A stretch of DNA of 64,000 nucleotides from Streptomyces fuscichromogenes (GCF_014645815.1 NZ_BMML01000015.1:62001-126000); one strand, 5' to 3'; positions 50,420 through 59,377 are shown, counted from the first letter of the stretch. Made by a program: numbers and translations. The notes: generated by a model from the letters alone, not told the origin.

Positions 50420-50792
50420 AAATATTCTCCTGAGGGTGATGCGAGTCGATAAACCAACGGAGACAGGGCCGTTCCCGCGCGAGGGGAGCGGCCCTGAATT
50501 GCTTGCGCAGCCTATTCAGCTAGGCGGTCTTCGGGCAAATCTCCAGGTGAAGGCAAGTGTGGTTTGAATGAGTGACGCATATAACTGAGTCTGCAGGCGC
50601 CTTTCGTATGTTCGGAACGCCTCCGAACATCGGGTCGATCTTGGTTGGGAGTGCGTGCATGCATGCTCAACGTGCGTGCATGCACGCATGGCGGGCCGTT
50701 GGCTAACCCTCTTTCTAATCGTGTTCGCTAACGGAGCTCGCTAACGGGGCTCGCTAACGGAGCTCGCTAACCGTGTTGGTTAAGAGTCCTCG
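50420..50792. repeat. Repeat-rich region beside the integrase gene
   Basis: No gene. A palindromic block built on GTGCATGC/GCATGCAC lies at 50653-50690. TCGCTAACGGNGC repeats four times with a 13-nt period (50725-50776), with outlying CTAACC/CGCTAAT copies at 50703 and 50791. Such direct repeats between attL and int fit integrase arm-type sites, or plasmid-style iterons of an ancestral replicon. Confidence 0.7.
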
Positions 50793-52070
50793 CTAATTAC
50801 ACTTCATTGATCCTCCGGTAATCCCTGCCTGGCTTTCGCTCTTTCTGTCTTGGGTAAAGATTCGAGCGACAGCGCTGCGGGTGCGCTCCTGACTGGACGG
50901 CATGAGGTGTGCGTACACGCGAAGCGTTAGACCAGGGTCCGAGTGCCCGAGGTACTCGGCGAGGGCCTTGATGTTCTCCCCAGCATCCAGCAGCAGCGAG
51001 GCGTAGAAGTGGCGGAGAGCGTGCATGCCGTTCTCGCGTGACTCGGCGTACGACTGGCCTGGCGTCCGCTCGGGGATCACGCCGGCCGAGGCCAGCGCAC
51101 GCTTCCACACCTCTTCGTTGAGCGACGTACGCCAGACATGCCCACCACGCGGCCCGGTGAAGATCAGCCGCTTGGTCACCGGAGGCCCGTCGGCCACCTT
51201 CCACGGCAAGGTGATCTCGACCGGCGGGAACCGCTTCATGTGGGCCCGCAACGCATCGGCGACCGGCGCGGGAAGCGGTACGTCCCGCAGCTTGCCGCCC
51301 TTGGGCGGAGCGAACACCGCCTTGCTCCGACTCAACTTGAGTTGCTGGACCACGTGAAGTGTGTCCGAGCCGAAGTCGATGGCGTCGACGGCGACGCCGA
51401 GGATCTCGCCTTGGCGGAGCCCGCAGCCGCCGCCCAGGTCGACCATGGCTTGGAAACGCTCGGGCATGCCGGCCCGGACGGCGAAGAGCCGTTCCGGTGT
51501 CCAAGGGGCGACCCGCTTCGTGTCGACTGTGGGCGGCCGGACCGAGCGGGCTGCGCACGGGTTGCGCGGAAGGTGTCCGTCGTCCACCGCCGCACTCAGG
51601 GCGGCACGAACGTTGGAGTAGATCGTCCGGGCGTACGAGCCCCGGACGCCGTTCTCCTGGAGCTTCCGCACCCAGTCGCGGATATGGGCGGGCTGGAATG
51701 ACCCGAGCGGACGCGATCCCAGATGAGGGAAGGCGTGCAGGCGGAGTTGCGACTCCATCGAGGTCTGTGTGTTGGGGTCCGCTCCCTGCGTCTCCACCCA
51801 GGTCTCCGCGTACTGCTGGAAGGTGATCCGTGCCGCGCGCGGGTCGATGTACTGTCCGCGCGCCATGTCCGCCTCGATGTGGGCGAGCCACTGCTCGGCG
51901 AGTCGCTTTTGCCGGTCGGGGAAGCTCTTGGACTTCTCCGTGCCGTCCGGACCGACGTACCGGGCTCGGTAGCGCATGCCGGTGCCGTACCGCTCGGTCT
52001 TGACCCTGCGGTCCTTGCCGTCCTGTCCGCCCTCGGTTCTGTACCAGCGGTCTTGGATGTGTCCGGCCAT
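50793..52070 (-). CDS. Tyrosine site-specific integrase
   Basis: Phage-type recombinase of 425 residues. An N-terminal AP2-like/arm-binding part and SAM-like core-binding domain (about 60-165) precede the catalytic domain, with R219 (CGLRQGE), H350-x-x-R353 (HALRHFY), a GH pair near 376 (LGHSDPG) and nucleophile Y386 (LRVYAHL). It inserts the element into the gpmA end. Its start overlaps the excisionase stop by one base (TGATG), so the two are cotranslated. Confidence 0.95.
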   Translation of the reverse strand: MAGHIQDRWYRTEGGQDGKDRRVKTERYGTGMRYRARYVGPDGTEKSKSFPDRQKRLAEQWLAHIEADMARGQYIDPRAARITFQQYAETWVETQGADPNTQTSMESQLRLHAFPHLGSRPLGSFQPAHIRDWVRKLQENGVRGSYARTIYSNVRAALSAAVDDGHLPRNPCAARSVRPPTVDTKRVAPWTPERLFAVRAGMPERFQAMVDLGGGCGLRQGEILGVAVDAIDFGSDTLHVVQQLKLSRSKAVFAPPKGGKLRDVPLPAPVADALRAHMKRFPPVEITLPWKVADGPPVTKRLIFTGPRGGHVWRTSLNEEVWKRALASAGVIPERTPGQSYAESRENGMHALRHFYASLLLDAGENIKALAEYLGHSDPGLTLRVYAHLMPSSQERTRSAVARIFTQDRKSESQAGITGGSMKCN

Positions 52071-52279
52071 CAGTCAGCCGCCCCCTCACGCTGCGAGTCC
52101 ACCCAGCTCCGAACGTCGGCCGGGTCGAAGCGCAGGTGCCGACTGACACGGAAGCCACGGGGCCCAGTGCGCTTGCGGCGCCACTGGTAGACCGTCTCGA
52201 TGCTGGGAAGCTCGAACATCTCCACTAGGTCCTCGGGGGTCAGGTACCGCGCGGGCAGGGCGCGCGGTTCGGCGGCCAC
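52070..52279 (-). CDS. Excisionase-like helix-turn-helix protein
   Basis: Protein of 69 residues from GTG 52279 (VAAEPRALPARYLTPEDLVE). A MerR-like winged helix (MFELPSIETVYQWRRKRTGP, FRVSRHLRFDPADVRSWV) is typical of AlpA/Xis proteins in actinomycete integrative elements. It is coupled to int. The IS630-type element inserted only 24 bp upstream of its GTG has separated it from its original promoter. Confidence 0.85.
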   Translation of the reverse strand: MAAEPRALPARYLTPEDLVEMFELPSIETVYQWRRKRTGPRGFRVSRHLRFDPADVRSWVDSQREGAAD

Positions 52280-52388
52280 GTCGGCCAGGGCGAGGCGTCG
52301 GCTAGTGCTCTGACCGGATAGGTTGGCCGGTTTGGTGATCGTGGCGGTTGGATGGGTGGTGACGTCCGATCCGACCGCTGGAGGTGCG

Positions 52389-53510
52389 GTGGCCGAGCCT
52401 GTCCGGGTGCGCAGACTGACCGACCAGGAGGGGCAGAAGCTGCAGCAGATCGTGCGTCGGGGCAGCACCAACTCGGTGCGCTATCGGCGTGCGATGATGC
52501 TGCTGGCCTCGGCGGGCGGGAACCGGGTGCCCGTGATCGCCCAGCTGGTGCAGGCCGACGAGGACACTGTCCGGGACGTGATCCACCGGTTCAACGAGAT
52601 CGGCCTGGCCTGCCTGGACCCTCGGTGGGCGGGAGGCCGTCCCCGCCAACTCAGCCCTGACGACGAAGACTTCGTCATCCAGACGGCCATCACCCGCCCG
52701 GCCAAGCTCGGCCAGCCCTTCACCCGCTGGTCCCTGCGCAAGCTCGTCGCCTACCTCTGCAAAGCCCACGGCCACGTGATCCGTATCGGACGCGAGGCGT
52801 TACGCCGCCTGCTCGGCCGCCGCGGCATCACCTTCCAGCGCACCAAGACATGGAAGGAATCCCCGGACCCCGACCGCGAGGCGAAGCTGGACCGGATCGA
52901 GGAGGTCCTCGACCGCTTCCCGACCGGGTCTTCGCCTTCGACGAGTTCGACCCGCTCGGGGTCCGTCCACCGCGTGCTCAGGCTGGGCCGAGCAGAAGCG
53001 CCCCGACCGGCTGCCTGCCACCTACCACCGCACGCACGGCGTGCGCTACTTCCACGGCTGCTACTCGGTCGGCGACGACACTCTGTGGGGCGTCAACCGT
53101 CACAGAAAGGGCGCCGCCAACACGCTGGCCGCGCTGAAGTCGATCCGCGCTGCCCGGCCAGACGGCGCCCCGATCTACGTGATCCTGGACAACCTGTCCG
53201 CCCACAAAGGCGCCGACATCCGCCGCTGGGCCAGGAAGAACAAGGTCGAGCTGTGCTTCACCCCGACCTATGCATCCTGGGCGAACCCGATCGAAGCCCA
53301 CTTCGGACCCCTTCGGCAGTTCACCATCGCCAACTCCCACCACCCCAACCACACCGTCCAGACCCGGGCCCTGCACGCCTACCTGCGCTGGCGCAACGCC
53401 AACGCCCCCGCCACCATGACGTCCAGGCCGCCGAACGCAAAGAACGCGCCCGCATCCGCAGCGAGAAAGGCATCCGCTGGGGCGGACGTCCCCTCAAGAC
53501 CGCAGCGTGA
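52389..53510 (+). pseudogene. IS630-family transposase, several frameshifts
   Basis: N-terminal helix-turn-helix (RRAMMLLASAGGNRVPVIAQ) and winged helix are in one frame to about 52920. The first catalytic Asp block (VFAFDEFDPLG) is in a second frame. The DDE part (GAPIYVILDNLSAHKG and FTPTYASWANPIE) is in a third. The last about 30 residues (ERKERARIRSEKGIRWGGRP) return to the first frame. At least three indels near 52925, 52980 and 53405 make it inactive. Confidence 0.9.
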
Positions 53511-53556
53511 CCGCACTTCCCACCCAGTGCACGGCTCCTCGTGAAAGGCTGGGAGC

Positions 53557-54129
53557 ATGTTGGGTGGACCGTCTGAGAACCCAGAACTCTGGGCCTTCCT
53601 CGAATCACTGCACCGCGGCGAACTCCTTTCCGGCACCGTCACAGCGATCGAACGGTTCGGTGTGTTCGTGGCGCTGGACGACGCTCCCGACCATCCGGTC
53701 TTCCCCGGCGTCGGATTCATCTCCTTCGCTGAACTGTCCTGGCGGCGTTTCGAGGCAGCCTCCGACGTCGTGCAGATCGGACAGCGCCTCTCATGCGAGT
53801 TCCTCCAGTTCGACACGTGGAACCTGGAGGCCAGACTGTCCTTGAAAGCCACACAGCCGGACCCCTTCCAGGTATTCGCTGACACCATCGCGGTGGGGCA
53901 GAAACTGCCTGGCCAGGTCACCAAGCTGATCCCGTTCGGCGTCTTCGTCCAGGTCGCCGACGGAATCGAGGGACTGGTTCACCTGCGAGAGCTCACCTGG
54001 ACACCGGTGGAGACTCCATCAGATGTCGTCCAGGTAGGCGACAAGATCACGGTGGTCGTCACCGAGATCGACCGAGAGCGACGCAGGATAGCCCTCTCCC
54101 GACGACAAGGCTCATCCGCCGGCGTGTGA
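53557..54129 (+). CDS. S1 RNA-binding-domain protein carried by the IS element
   Basis: Protein of 190 residues with two S1/OB-fold domains: about 18-85 (LSGTVTAIERFGVFVALDDA) and about 108-185 (LPGQVTKLIPFGVFVQVADG, IEGLVHLRELTWTPVETPSD). It lies wholly inside the IS630-type ends, 47 nt after the transposase. S1 pairs of this kind bind RNA or ribosomes. Related S1 proteins are multi-copy in Streptomyces; transport on IS elements could explain that (inference). Confidence 0.88.
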   Translation: MLGGPSENPELWAFLESLHRGELLSGTVTAIERFGVFVALDDAPDHPVFPGVGFISFAELSWRRFEAASDVVQIGQRLSCEFLQFDTWNLEARLSLKATQPDPFQVFADTIAVGQKLPGQVTKLIPFGVFVQVADGIEGLVHLRELTWTPVETPSDVVQVGDKITVVVTEIDRERRRIALSRRQGSSAGV

Positions 54130-54283
54130 TGCGCTGCCTTCCTGCGGCAGCTCCCTTGCGCGAGTGTTCCTGAACGTCTGCTCAGTCACAGGAGGCACAC
54201 TCGGAAGGCCGGTGAACCTTTGCGCTCAGAGCACTAGCCCGGACCCGCTGCACATGGCGGCCTATCAGCACGAAGGAACTTGT

Positions 54284-54711
54284 ATGCATGAGTATATGAG
54301 TCGAGTCCGAGTCTGGGGACTGACTTGCCCAGGATTTCCGGAAGAGGTCAGCCGGACCCGCCGCTGGACGAGAGACATCCTGCGCGGATCGCCCTGGCGG
54401 ACGACGCGGCCCTGATCGTGAGCGAGCTGAGCACGAACGCGCTCCTGCACACGAGCAGCGGAGGGGAACGCGGGAGCTTCCACCTGGCCCTCGCGGTAGC
54501 CCCGCAGGTCATCGCCCTGTCGGTCACGGACGACGGGGGAGGGGGCAGCGCCCCGAAGGTCGAGCACCAGGTCCAGGACGCCGAGCACGGCCGGGGTCTG
54601 GGCATGGTCAGCGCCCTCGCGCACAGGGTCGTCGTCCAGGGCGCTGGCGGCGTTTACACCGTCACTGCGGAACTCTTCGTGAACGCCCAGCGGGGAGGCC
54701 ACCCGTGCTGA
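54284..54711 (+). pseudogene. SpoIIAB-like ATP-binding (HATPase) protein with a frameshift
   Basis: Starts MHEYMSRVRVWGLTCPGFPE after AAGGA and runs to ILRGSP at about 54400. The family continuation (LADDAALIVSELSTNALLHT, VTDDGGGGSAP, HGRGLGMVSALAHRV) follows in the next frame to 54711. One missing base in a CGCCC run explains it. Intact relatives are small anti-sigma-type serine kinases next to a short partner gene, which is also present downstream. Confidence 0.82.
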
Positions 54712-55220
54712 TGGACAAGCCCCGCCGAGGCTTCTGGTGCGAGTGCTGGACCGAGAACCTCAGCGACGGGACGGGATGGCCGGCGCTCCGGGCATCCTTC
54801 GACGCCTACTCCGCACCCCAGGCAGACAGATGGGTCGCCATCGCCCTGCGCACCATCTCACCGGCACTCGACCCGGACGCCTCGGACGAGGTCTGGGCCT
54901 GGCTCCACGACGGCCGCGCAGAAACCCGACGAGCCCTGCTGCGCTCAGAGCCCTGCACAGTGTCAGTCACCCAGGCCAGCACTCGCATCCGCTGGCCCAC
55001 CGCCAAGACTCCGAACTCCCAGGTTGCGCATACGCCTTCAAGCCCCACGCAGGGTCCTCGACATCAGGCGAGCCTGATTAGGGTGCTTGCATGCAGGAGA
55101 CGGACGGGACGAGACGCAGGCCCAGGCAACTCGGGGAACTTACCGACGTGTACGGCTTCCTGGAGGAAGTCCGACTCCGACCAGGCATGTGGGTTCACAG
55201 CAGCTCTCTGCAGCACCTGA
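54705..55220 (+). CDS. Hypothetical protein, probably with an aberrant C-terminus
   Basis: GTG 54705 inside the end of the ATP-binding gene. The first about 100 residues (MDKPRRGFWCECWTENLSDG ... WAWLHDGRAETRRALLRSEP) resemble a small Streptomyces family found beside such ATP-binding proteins. From about 55010 the frame loses coding character and overlaps the next gene by 130 nt, so the original end was probably lost by a frameshift or rearrangement. Confidence 0.55.
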   Translation: MLMDKPRRGFWCECWTENLSDGTGWPALRASFDAYSAPQADRWVAIALRTISPALDPDASDEVWAWLHDGRAETRRALLRSEPCTVSVTQASTRIRWPTAKTPNSQVAHTPSSPTQGPRHQASLIRVLACRRRTGRDAGPGNSGNLPTCTASWRKSDSDQACGFTAALCST

Positions 55221-55525
55221 ACTCCATGCTTATCGGATACCGGGTTGCTTTGGGTATCCACGACATCGCGGAGCCCTACGACTTCTGGAACCCCGGCACT
55301 CAGGGCGGCTTTTCCGAGTGGCTGTGGCAGCGCCTGGGCCGCCATTCCGCCCTCGGCTGGGCAACGGAGATTGAGCGCGAAGCGGAGCGACTTGGCAGGC
55401 CCAGCGTGGAGATGTTCTTCGAGCTCCTGGACGAGTTCCGCACCACCGACCACCAACCTCGGGCCGAGCCAGGCACCAGCATCCGCATCCGGGCGGAGGC
55501 TCAACAGCCCCTCGCCTCAGACTGA
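55091..55525 (+). CDS. Hypothetical protein with RPGMxV / FELLDEF motifs
   Basis: Protein of 144 residues. VYGFLEEVRLRPGMWVHSSS, LNSMLIGYRVALGI and EMFFELLDEF mark the same family as the island 1 protein at 32910-33278. It is probably part of the broken regulatory cluster upstream. No enzymatic motif. Function unknown, but its presence in two separate mobile regions is notable. Confidence 0.78.
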   Translation: MQETDGTRRRPRQLGELTDVYGFLEEVRLRPGMWVHSSSLQHLNSMLIGYRVALGIHDIAEPYDFWNPGTQGGFSEWLWQRLGRHSALGWATEIEREAERLGRPSVEMFFELLDEFRTTDHQPRAEPGTSIRIRAEAQQPLASD

Positions 55526-55776
55526 GTTACAACTTTCTCTACTGGTTCAAGGCGGCTCGCTCCGCTCCCCGCGCGCGGCCCGGCCCCCGGCCGGGCCTGC
55601 GCTCCTGCCTCCGTCCCGCTCCAGCCCGGCCGGCGCCCGTGCCGCGCTCAGAGCGATCAACCATGAGATGCCGAAGCAGGGGTTCATCGCGGCTGGGGCG
55701 GTCGGCTACACAGCTTTACGCAGCCACTCTGGCGCGAGCCTCGAAGTTCACGGCCCCAAAAGTAGTTCTACCGACC

Positions 55777-57426
55777 TCATGCCGTGTTCAGGCCCGCATG
55801 CCGCCCAAGCGCTTCCAGATCGAGTACAGGCGATCGCCGCAACTCGTCTCGGAATAGAGTGCTTTTCAATTTCCTGAGCGTATTAGCCTTGCCGCTCAAC
55901 CTGAAAGTCCATTTGCCGTCCTCAAGGTCAAGTACGTGCAGCCCCCGCTTCAAGCGCACATCTGAGTACTGACTTAGGTCGAGAATGTACGCCTCATACT
56001 TGACTCCCTGGCGGTGCTGGTCTGAAAGCGTAGCCTGAATCAGGTGCGCAAACCGGAGGTCAACGAGGCGTGCAAGAGTCTCATAGGCCGGGAGGGATTT
56101 TTGGGCAACATTGACGCGGAAGTAGGTGTACCCCTCTCCCCGAACATACGACGAAAGGTATTCGAGAGCCGAGGTCAAAGAATCGGCGTTATCTGCAGAA
56201 ACATCCTGCTCTAGATCTCTCAATTTTCCTCGCGCCGCCTTACCGGCGGCATCTGCGACGTCTTCCTGTCCGACCTCCCGAGCGTTTGTCCGGGATCTAG
56301 CTGCCACGATCGAAGAGGCGAAAAGGTTCAAGTAATCCCTGGGTACACCACCTGAACCGAGAATCAGCCTGCCAAGCGCCGCGTCACGGGTAATACTCGA
56401 CGGCTTAGAGATCCCCACGGTTTCCGTGTAGTTCGTAAGCACGGACTCCAAGAACTTCTGCGTGGCCTCAGGGTCTTCCAAAGTCACGTCCAGATCGATC
56501 TTGGATGCGTCATGCGGAATTTCAATGCCGATATGCGAGGACGGCTCGAAAGGCCGCGTCAAGCGTTCAATGCTCGCAACCTTCAGCCAGCCATCACAGT
56601 CGCGCAGCATGCTAGTCAAGTAGTCAAGCAGATGCGGTTGCGCGGAGGTGGGAAAAAGGTAGAAGTCATCGAGATACAGGTACAGGCGAACGATCTCCGC
56701 TCGCAGAACCGTGCGCAATCCCCTATTCAAATCAGCGATGATTTCGCCGAGCTCTGCATCTACTTGAGCGGCCCGGAGAGATGTGACTTTCTCGCCGAGA
56801 TCCTTTAGGCGAGCGAAGGAATCACCCTGGGAAGTGCCTGCATGCTGAATCAAGGAGGTTAGTACAGTCTCCGCAACCATAAGGAAAGCGGAAGATGGGT
56901 TCATTAGTCGCAGGGTGTGGGCGTTCATCCACGCCGTTACGTGCCCTTCTCTCTCGGCGAGACGCTTAGCCTCAAGAAGGAGCGCCGTCTTCCCTACACC
57001 ACGTCGACCGTAGACGAGGTGGTGACGTGACGCACCAATAGCGGCCAGACTAGCCCGGGGATCTTCCATGTACTTTAGACTGGGAAGTGCGTCAGATGTG
57101 CGCGACCTAGCTTCCAATAGCTGGATCAGTTGGTCAACTTTTGAAGAGGCGAGGACGCTCTTTGGTGTCGAGACCAAAGGCTTTTCAATATCGGTACGAT
57201 GCGGCCTAAAGGTGACAGCGAGAGATTCATTCTCCGTATCGTGGACGGAATTTAGTTCTTGCTCAATAGGTCCAGCCAGACTCTGCGCTGCCGCTATCGA
57301 GTCTTCGTCCACCCAAACGAGAAACCATCGTTCGCCAGGAAATGACCTTTCCTCGACACGCACGATGGGGATGTCTGCATCGTCAAGTACCCGAGCGATG
57401 CGGGCTTCGTAATCACTTGCCGACAT
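55777..57426 (-). CDS. P-loop ATPase partnered with a HEPN protein
   Basis: Protein of 549 residues. An N-terminal alpha/beta domain (about 1-80) is followed by a STAND/AAA-type ATPase: Walker A GRRGVGKT (about 140-147, K146), Walker B LYLYLDDFYLF (D253/D254), and a GSGGVPRDYLNLF sensor-like segment near 370. The C-terminal about 140 residues look like a winged-helix/recognition region. GC content is visibly lower than the core genome. The start overlaps the HEPN stop (TGATG). Inference: an antiviral or stress-response ATPase controlling a HEPN RNase. Confidence 0.82.
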   Translation of the reverse strand: MSASDYEARIARVLDDADIPIVRVEERSFPGERWFLVWVDEDSIAAAQSLAGPIEQELNSVHDTENESLAVTFRPHRTDIEKPLVSTPKSVLASSKVDQLIQLLEARSRTSDALPSLKYMEDPRASLAAIGASRHHLVYGRRGVGKTALLLEAKRLAEREGHVTAWMNAHTLRLMNPSSAFLMVAETVLTSLIQHAGTSQGDSFARLKDLGEKVTSLRAAQVDAELGEIIADLNRGLRTVLRAEIVRLYLYLDDFYLFPTSAQPHLLDYLTSMLRDCDGWLKVASIERLTRPFEPSSHIGIEIPHDASKIDLDVTLEDPEATQKFLESVLTNYTETVGISKPSSITRDAALGRLILGSGGVPRDYLNLFASSIVAARSRTNAREVGQEDVADAAGKAARGKLRDLEQDVSADNADSLTSALEYLSSYVRGEGYTYFRVNVAQKSLPAYETLARLVDLRFAHLIQATLSDQHRQGVKYEAYILDLSQYSDVRLKRGLHVLDLEDGKWTFRLSGKANTLRKLKSTLFRDELRRSPVLDLEALGRHAGLNTA

Positions 57427-57935
57427 CAGATATATCCGTTCGTCAGGGCGAAAGATTCACACATCTGGACAAAATTGGCCGCTGTCGCTGAAAGTGCACG
57501 AGCATCGTTTTCCCAATCGGATTCGTTGATTGGGTAGATGTCATAATCAGCCTGATTGCGCAACAGGCGGGCATCCACGAGTTCAGCCTCGCGCACGACC
57601 GGGCTATCGATGCCCGCCGGGAGATTCCGCGGAAGGATGTTATGGCGCTCGTGATCGTCACCTTTAATTTCCGCGAAAGCGATGGCGCGCGCCGCTTGGT
57701 ACATTGCGTAATAGAAACGACTGATAGCCGATCTGTATTGTGTCGCAAAAAGTAGAGCGTCACCCGCCCGGAGATGCCCTCCCGCTAGGAGCAGACGATC
57801 CGAGACGATCTGCTGCAGCAATTGAGCCGTGGGGAACGGATATTTGCTGCCACCTATTGGAAGTGCTGATATTGTCGCGCTCTTGCTGGTGGAAATGTGC
57901 AATAGCATTTGATCGGCAAGCGTGACTGTTGGCAT
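57426..57935 (-). CDS. HEPN-domain protein (UPF0332-like)
   Basis: Protein of 169 residues, first gene of the pair. Helical HEPN core: ALLFATQYRSAISRFYYAMY, then QAARAIAFAE, and LVDARLLRNQADYDIYP (R126 of the RN.ADY signature). His residues in DDHERHNILP may complete an Rx4-6H-like RNase site. HEPN proteins are RNases in many toxin and defence systems, or act as nucleotidyltransferase partners. Coupling to a P-loop ATPase favours a sensor-effector module. Confidence 0.8.
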   Translation of the reverse strand: MPTVTLADQMLLHISTSKSATISALPIGGSKYPFPTAQLLQQIVSDRLLLAGGHLRAGDALLFATQYRSAISRFYYAMYQAARAIAFAEIKGDDHERHNILPRNLPAGIDSPVVREAELVDARLLRNQADYDIYPINESDWENDARALSATAANFVQMCESFALTNGYI

Positions 57936-58718
57936 GTAATCTGCACTACCCCCTGCGTAACCCTGGCCAGCGCCACAAGGTTAGTCGGCCCCGACAGCGT
58001 TCCACACTACCCACCAAACGATTGGCTCATCCAGTGTTTGCGGGATGGCTTGTAGCAGGTGCTTGCGTCGCAGGGACCCCACGTCGTTCAACGAGCGCCT
58101 GCACTCGCCGCACCACCCCGGCCGAGGGCTCGCGGACCGTCCGTCACGGGCCGGCAGTCGCGGCTTGTTCTGGTCGACGACACAAGCCAGTAGCGTGGCC
58201 GAGGCCGGTGGGGGTACAGCGAGGCATACGCGTGAGTGATCGGTCGACGCACCCGCCGTCGTGGCTGACTGTCGTCGGCTGAGGCTCAGACACTCCGGGG
58301 CCCAGCTCTGCCAAAGGACGTTCGAGGCGAAGAGTCCGTGCCATTCGCGTGCCAGATCCTGCGGGGAACCACGGGGAACAGCGGGGACTTGCCCCAGGTG
58401 CGACCAGGACTCCAACATCGCTCCGTCGCAGGTGACCACTGCAACCGCGGCCAAGAGCCCCGAGCTTCCCGAGCTGATGGCTCAGGCATCGTGGTTGCGG
58501 GTCGACCGTCGTGGCTTGCTCTGGTCGACGGCACCGGCAACGTGGTGGAGGCCGGTGGGGGTGCAGCGAGGCATACGCGCGCGTGATCGGTCGGCGTCCT
58601 CGCCGTCGTAGCTGGCTGTCGTCGGCCGGAGTAAGGACCAACCCGTATCCAGCTCTGAGCAGACGACATCGGTCACCCACCTGCGACCGCCGCGTCAGGG
58701 TCCTGCATCCTGGACACC
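57936..58718. other. Gene-free interval with a long direct duplication
   Basis: No gene is convincing. About 130 bp at 58152-58283 recurs at 58501-58631 with roughly 80% identity by eye; shared words include CTGGTCGACG, GAGGCCGGTGGGGGT and CAGCGAGGCATACGCG. Leftward frames between them contain scraps such as LESWSHLGQVPAVPRGSPQD that suggest a decayed gene, duplicated in part. Confidence 0.6.
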
Positions 58719-59204
58719 ATGACGAACCCCGAGGGTCCGTACGTGAAGGTGCACTTCCGGCTTGAGATTGAGGACGACTGGCCCCCAGCGTCGGTGGAGA
58801 GTCTGTGGGCTGTCGACCAGGGCGACGGCACCGCACGGCTCGACAACATCCCGTGGTTCGTTCGGGGCATTGCCTGCGGGGACATCGTGGCCACTGAGCC
58901 CGATGAGGAGGGGGTGCGATGGGCCGGCGAGGTGGTTCGGCGTTCCGAGAACTGCACCATCCGCCTCATCGTGTTCCGTGACAGCGGCTCGGGAGCCGCA
59001 CGGCAGAGCGTGATCAACACGTTCAAGGAACTTGGCGTCGACGGCGAGGGCATAGAGCGGTTCGGCATGGTCGCCCTGGACGTCCCGCCCACCGCCGATC
59101 TCGCCAAGGTGCAACGGCTGCTCAGCCACGGCGTCGCCAAGGAGTGGTGGGACATGGAAGAGGGGTGCATCACCGCGCAGTGGCGGGCTACTTCCGTCGG
59201 CTGA
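58719..59204 (+). CDS. DUF4265-domain protein
   Basis: Protein of 161 residues. The DUF4265 pattern is clear: VKVHFRLEIEDDWPPASVES, IPWFVRGIACGDIVATEPDE, then IERFGMVALDVPPTADLAKV. Function of the family is unknown; it occurs in mobile or polymorphic-toxin contexts. A shredded second copy is visible at 61143-61206. Confidence 0.88.
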   Translation: MTNPEGPYVKVHFRLEIEDDWPPASVESLWAVDQGDGTARLDNIPWFVRGIACGDIVATEPDEEGVRWAGEVVRRSENCTIRLIVFRDSGSGAARQSVINTFKELGVDGEGIERFGMVALDVPPTADLAKVQRLLSHGVAKEWWDMEEGCITAQWRATSVG

Positions 59205-59352
59205 CGCCGTTCACGTGATCCACGGCTGGGCCGTCTCTGGGCCGTCCGAGGTCGCTCGACAGTGGCCAAGGATGACCAACGACGACCACCAGGCGCACGA
59301 GCCCACCGCCCCTGAGCAGCGAGAACGCAGGCCACCAAGATCTCAGACAACA

Positions 59353-59375
59353 CCCAGGGCAAGAAGAAGTAGCCT
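59353..59375. other. Attachment-site copy 2 (gpmA 3' end)
   Basis: CCAGGGCAAGAAGAAGTA at 59354-59371, 18 of 18 with the gpmA end, followed by GCCT. In frame it would read QGKKK-stop, the gpmA C-terminus. It is attR of the first element and also the left border of the toxin-antitoxin unit. Confidence 0.8.
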
Positions 59376-59377
59376 TC

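Larger units (their letters stand above)
52305..54234. mobile_element. IS630-type element with a passenger gene
   Basis: A 1930-bp unit flanked by TA on both sides (52303-52304, 54235-54236), the IS630 target duplication. Imperfect terminal repeats start GTGCTCTGA and match at 21 of 26 positions, including internal AGGTT and CCGG blocks. The interior carries a frameshifted IS630 transposase and, inside the same ends, an intact S1-domain gene. Typical IS630 elements are about 1.1-1.2 kb, so about 700 bp is extra. Confidence 0.8.
50113..59375. mobile_element. Integrative element inserted at the gpmA 3' end
   Basis: About 9.2 kb between two identical 18-nt copies of the gpmA end. It contains a tyrosine integrase and coupled excisionase at the left, 13-nt direct repeats, an IS630-type insertion, small regulatory genes, an ATPase/HEPN pair and a DUF4265 gene. 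No replication or transfer gene is left, so it is a reduced, cargo-bearing remnant of an AICE or phage-like element. Confidence 0.75.

Noticed and set aside
50172..50567. Rightward ORF of 131 codons after gpmA
   Set aside because: It runs through the terminator and antisense to a small gene with a good ribosome-binding site; composition is not protein-like.
50725..50776. CRISPR array
   Set aside because: The 13-nt repeats are directly tandem with no spacers, and no cas genes are present anywhere in the window.
58144..58836. Leftward ORFs of 116-230 codons in the duplicated region
   Set aside because: They are Arg/Pro/Ser-rich frame shadows crossing the direct repeats. Some scraps may be decayed coding sequence, but no intact gene is supported.
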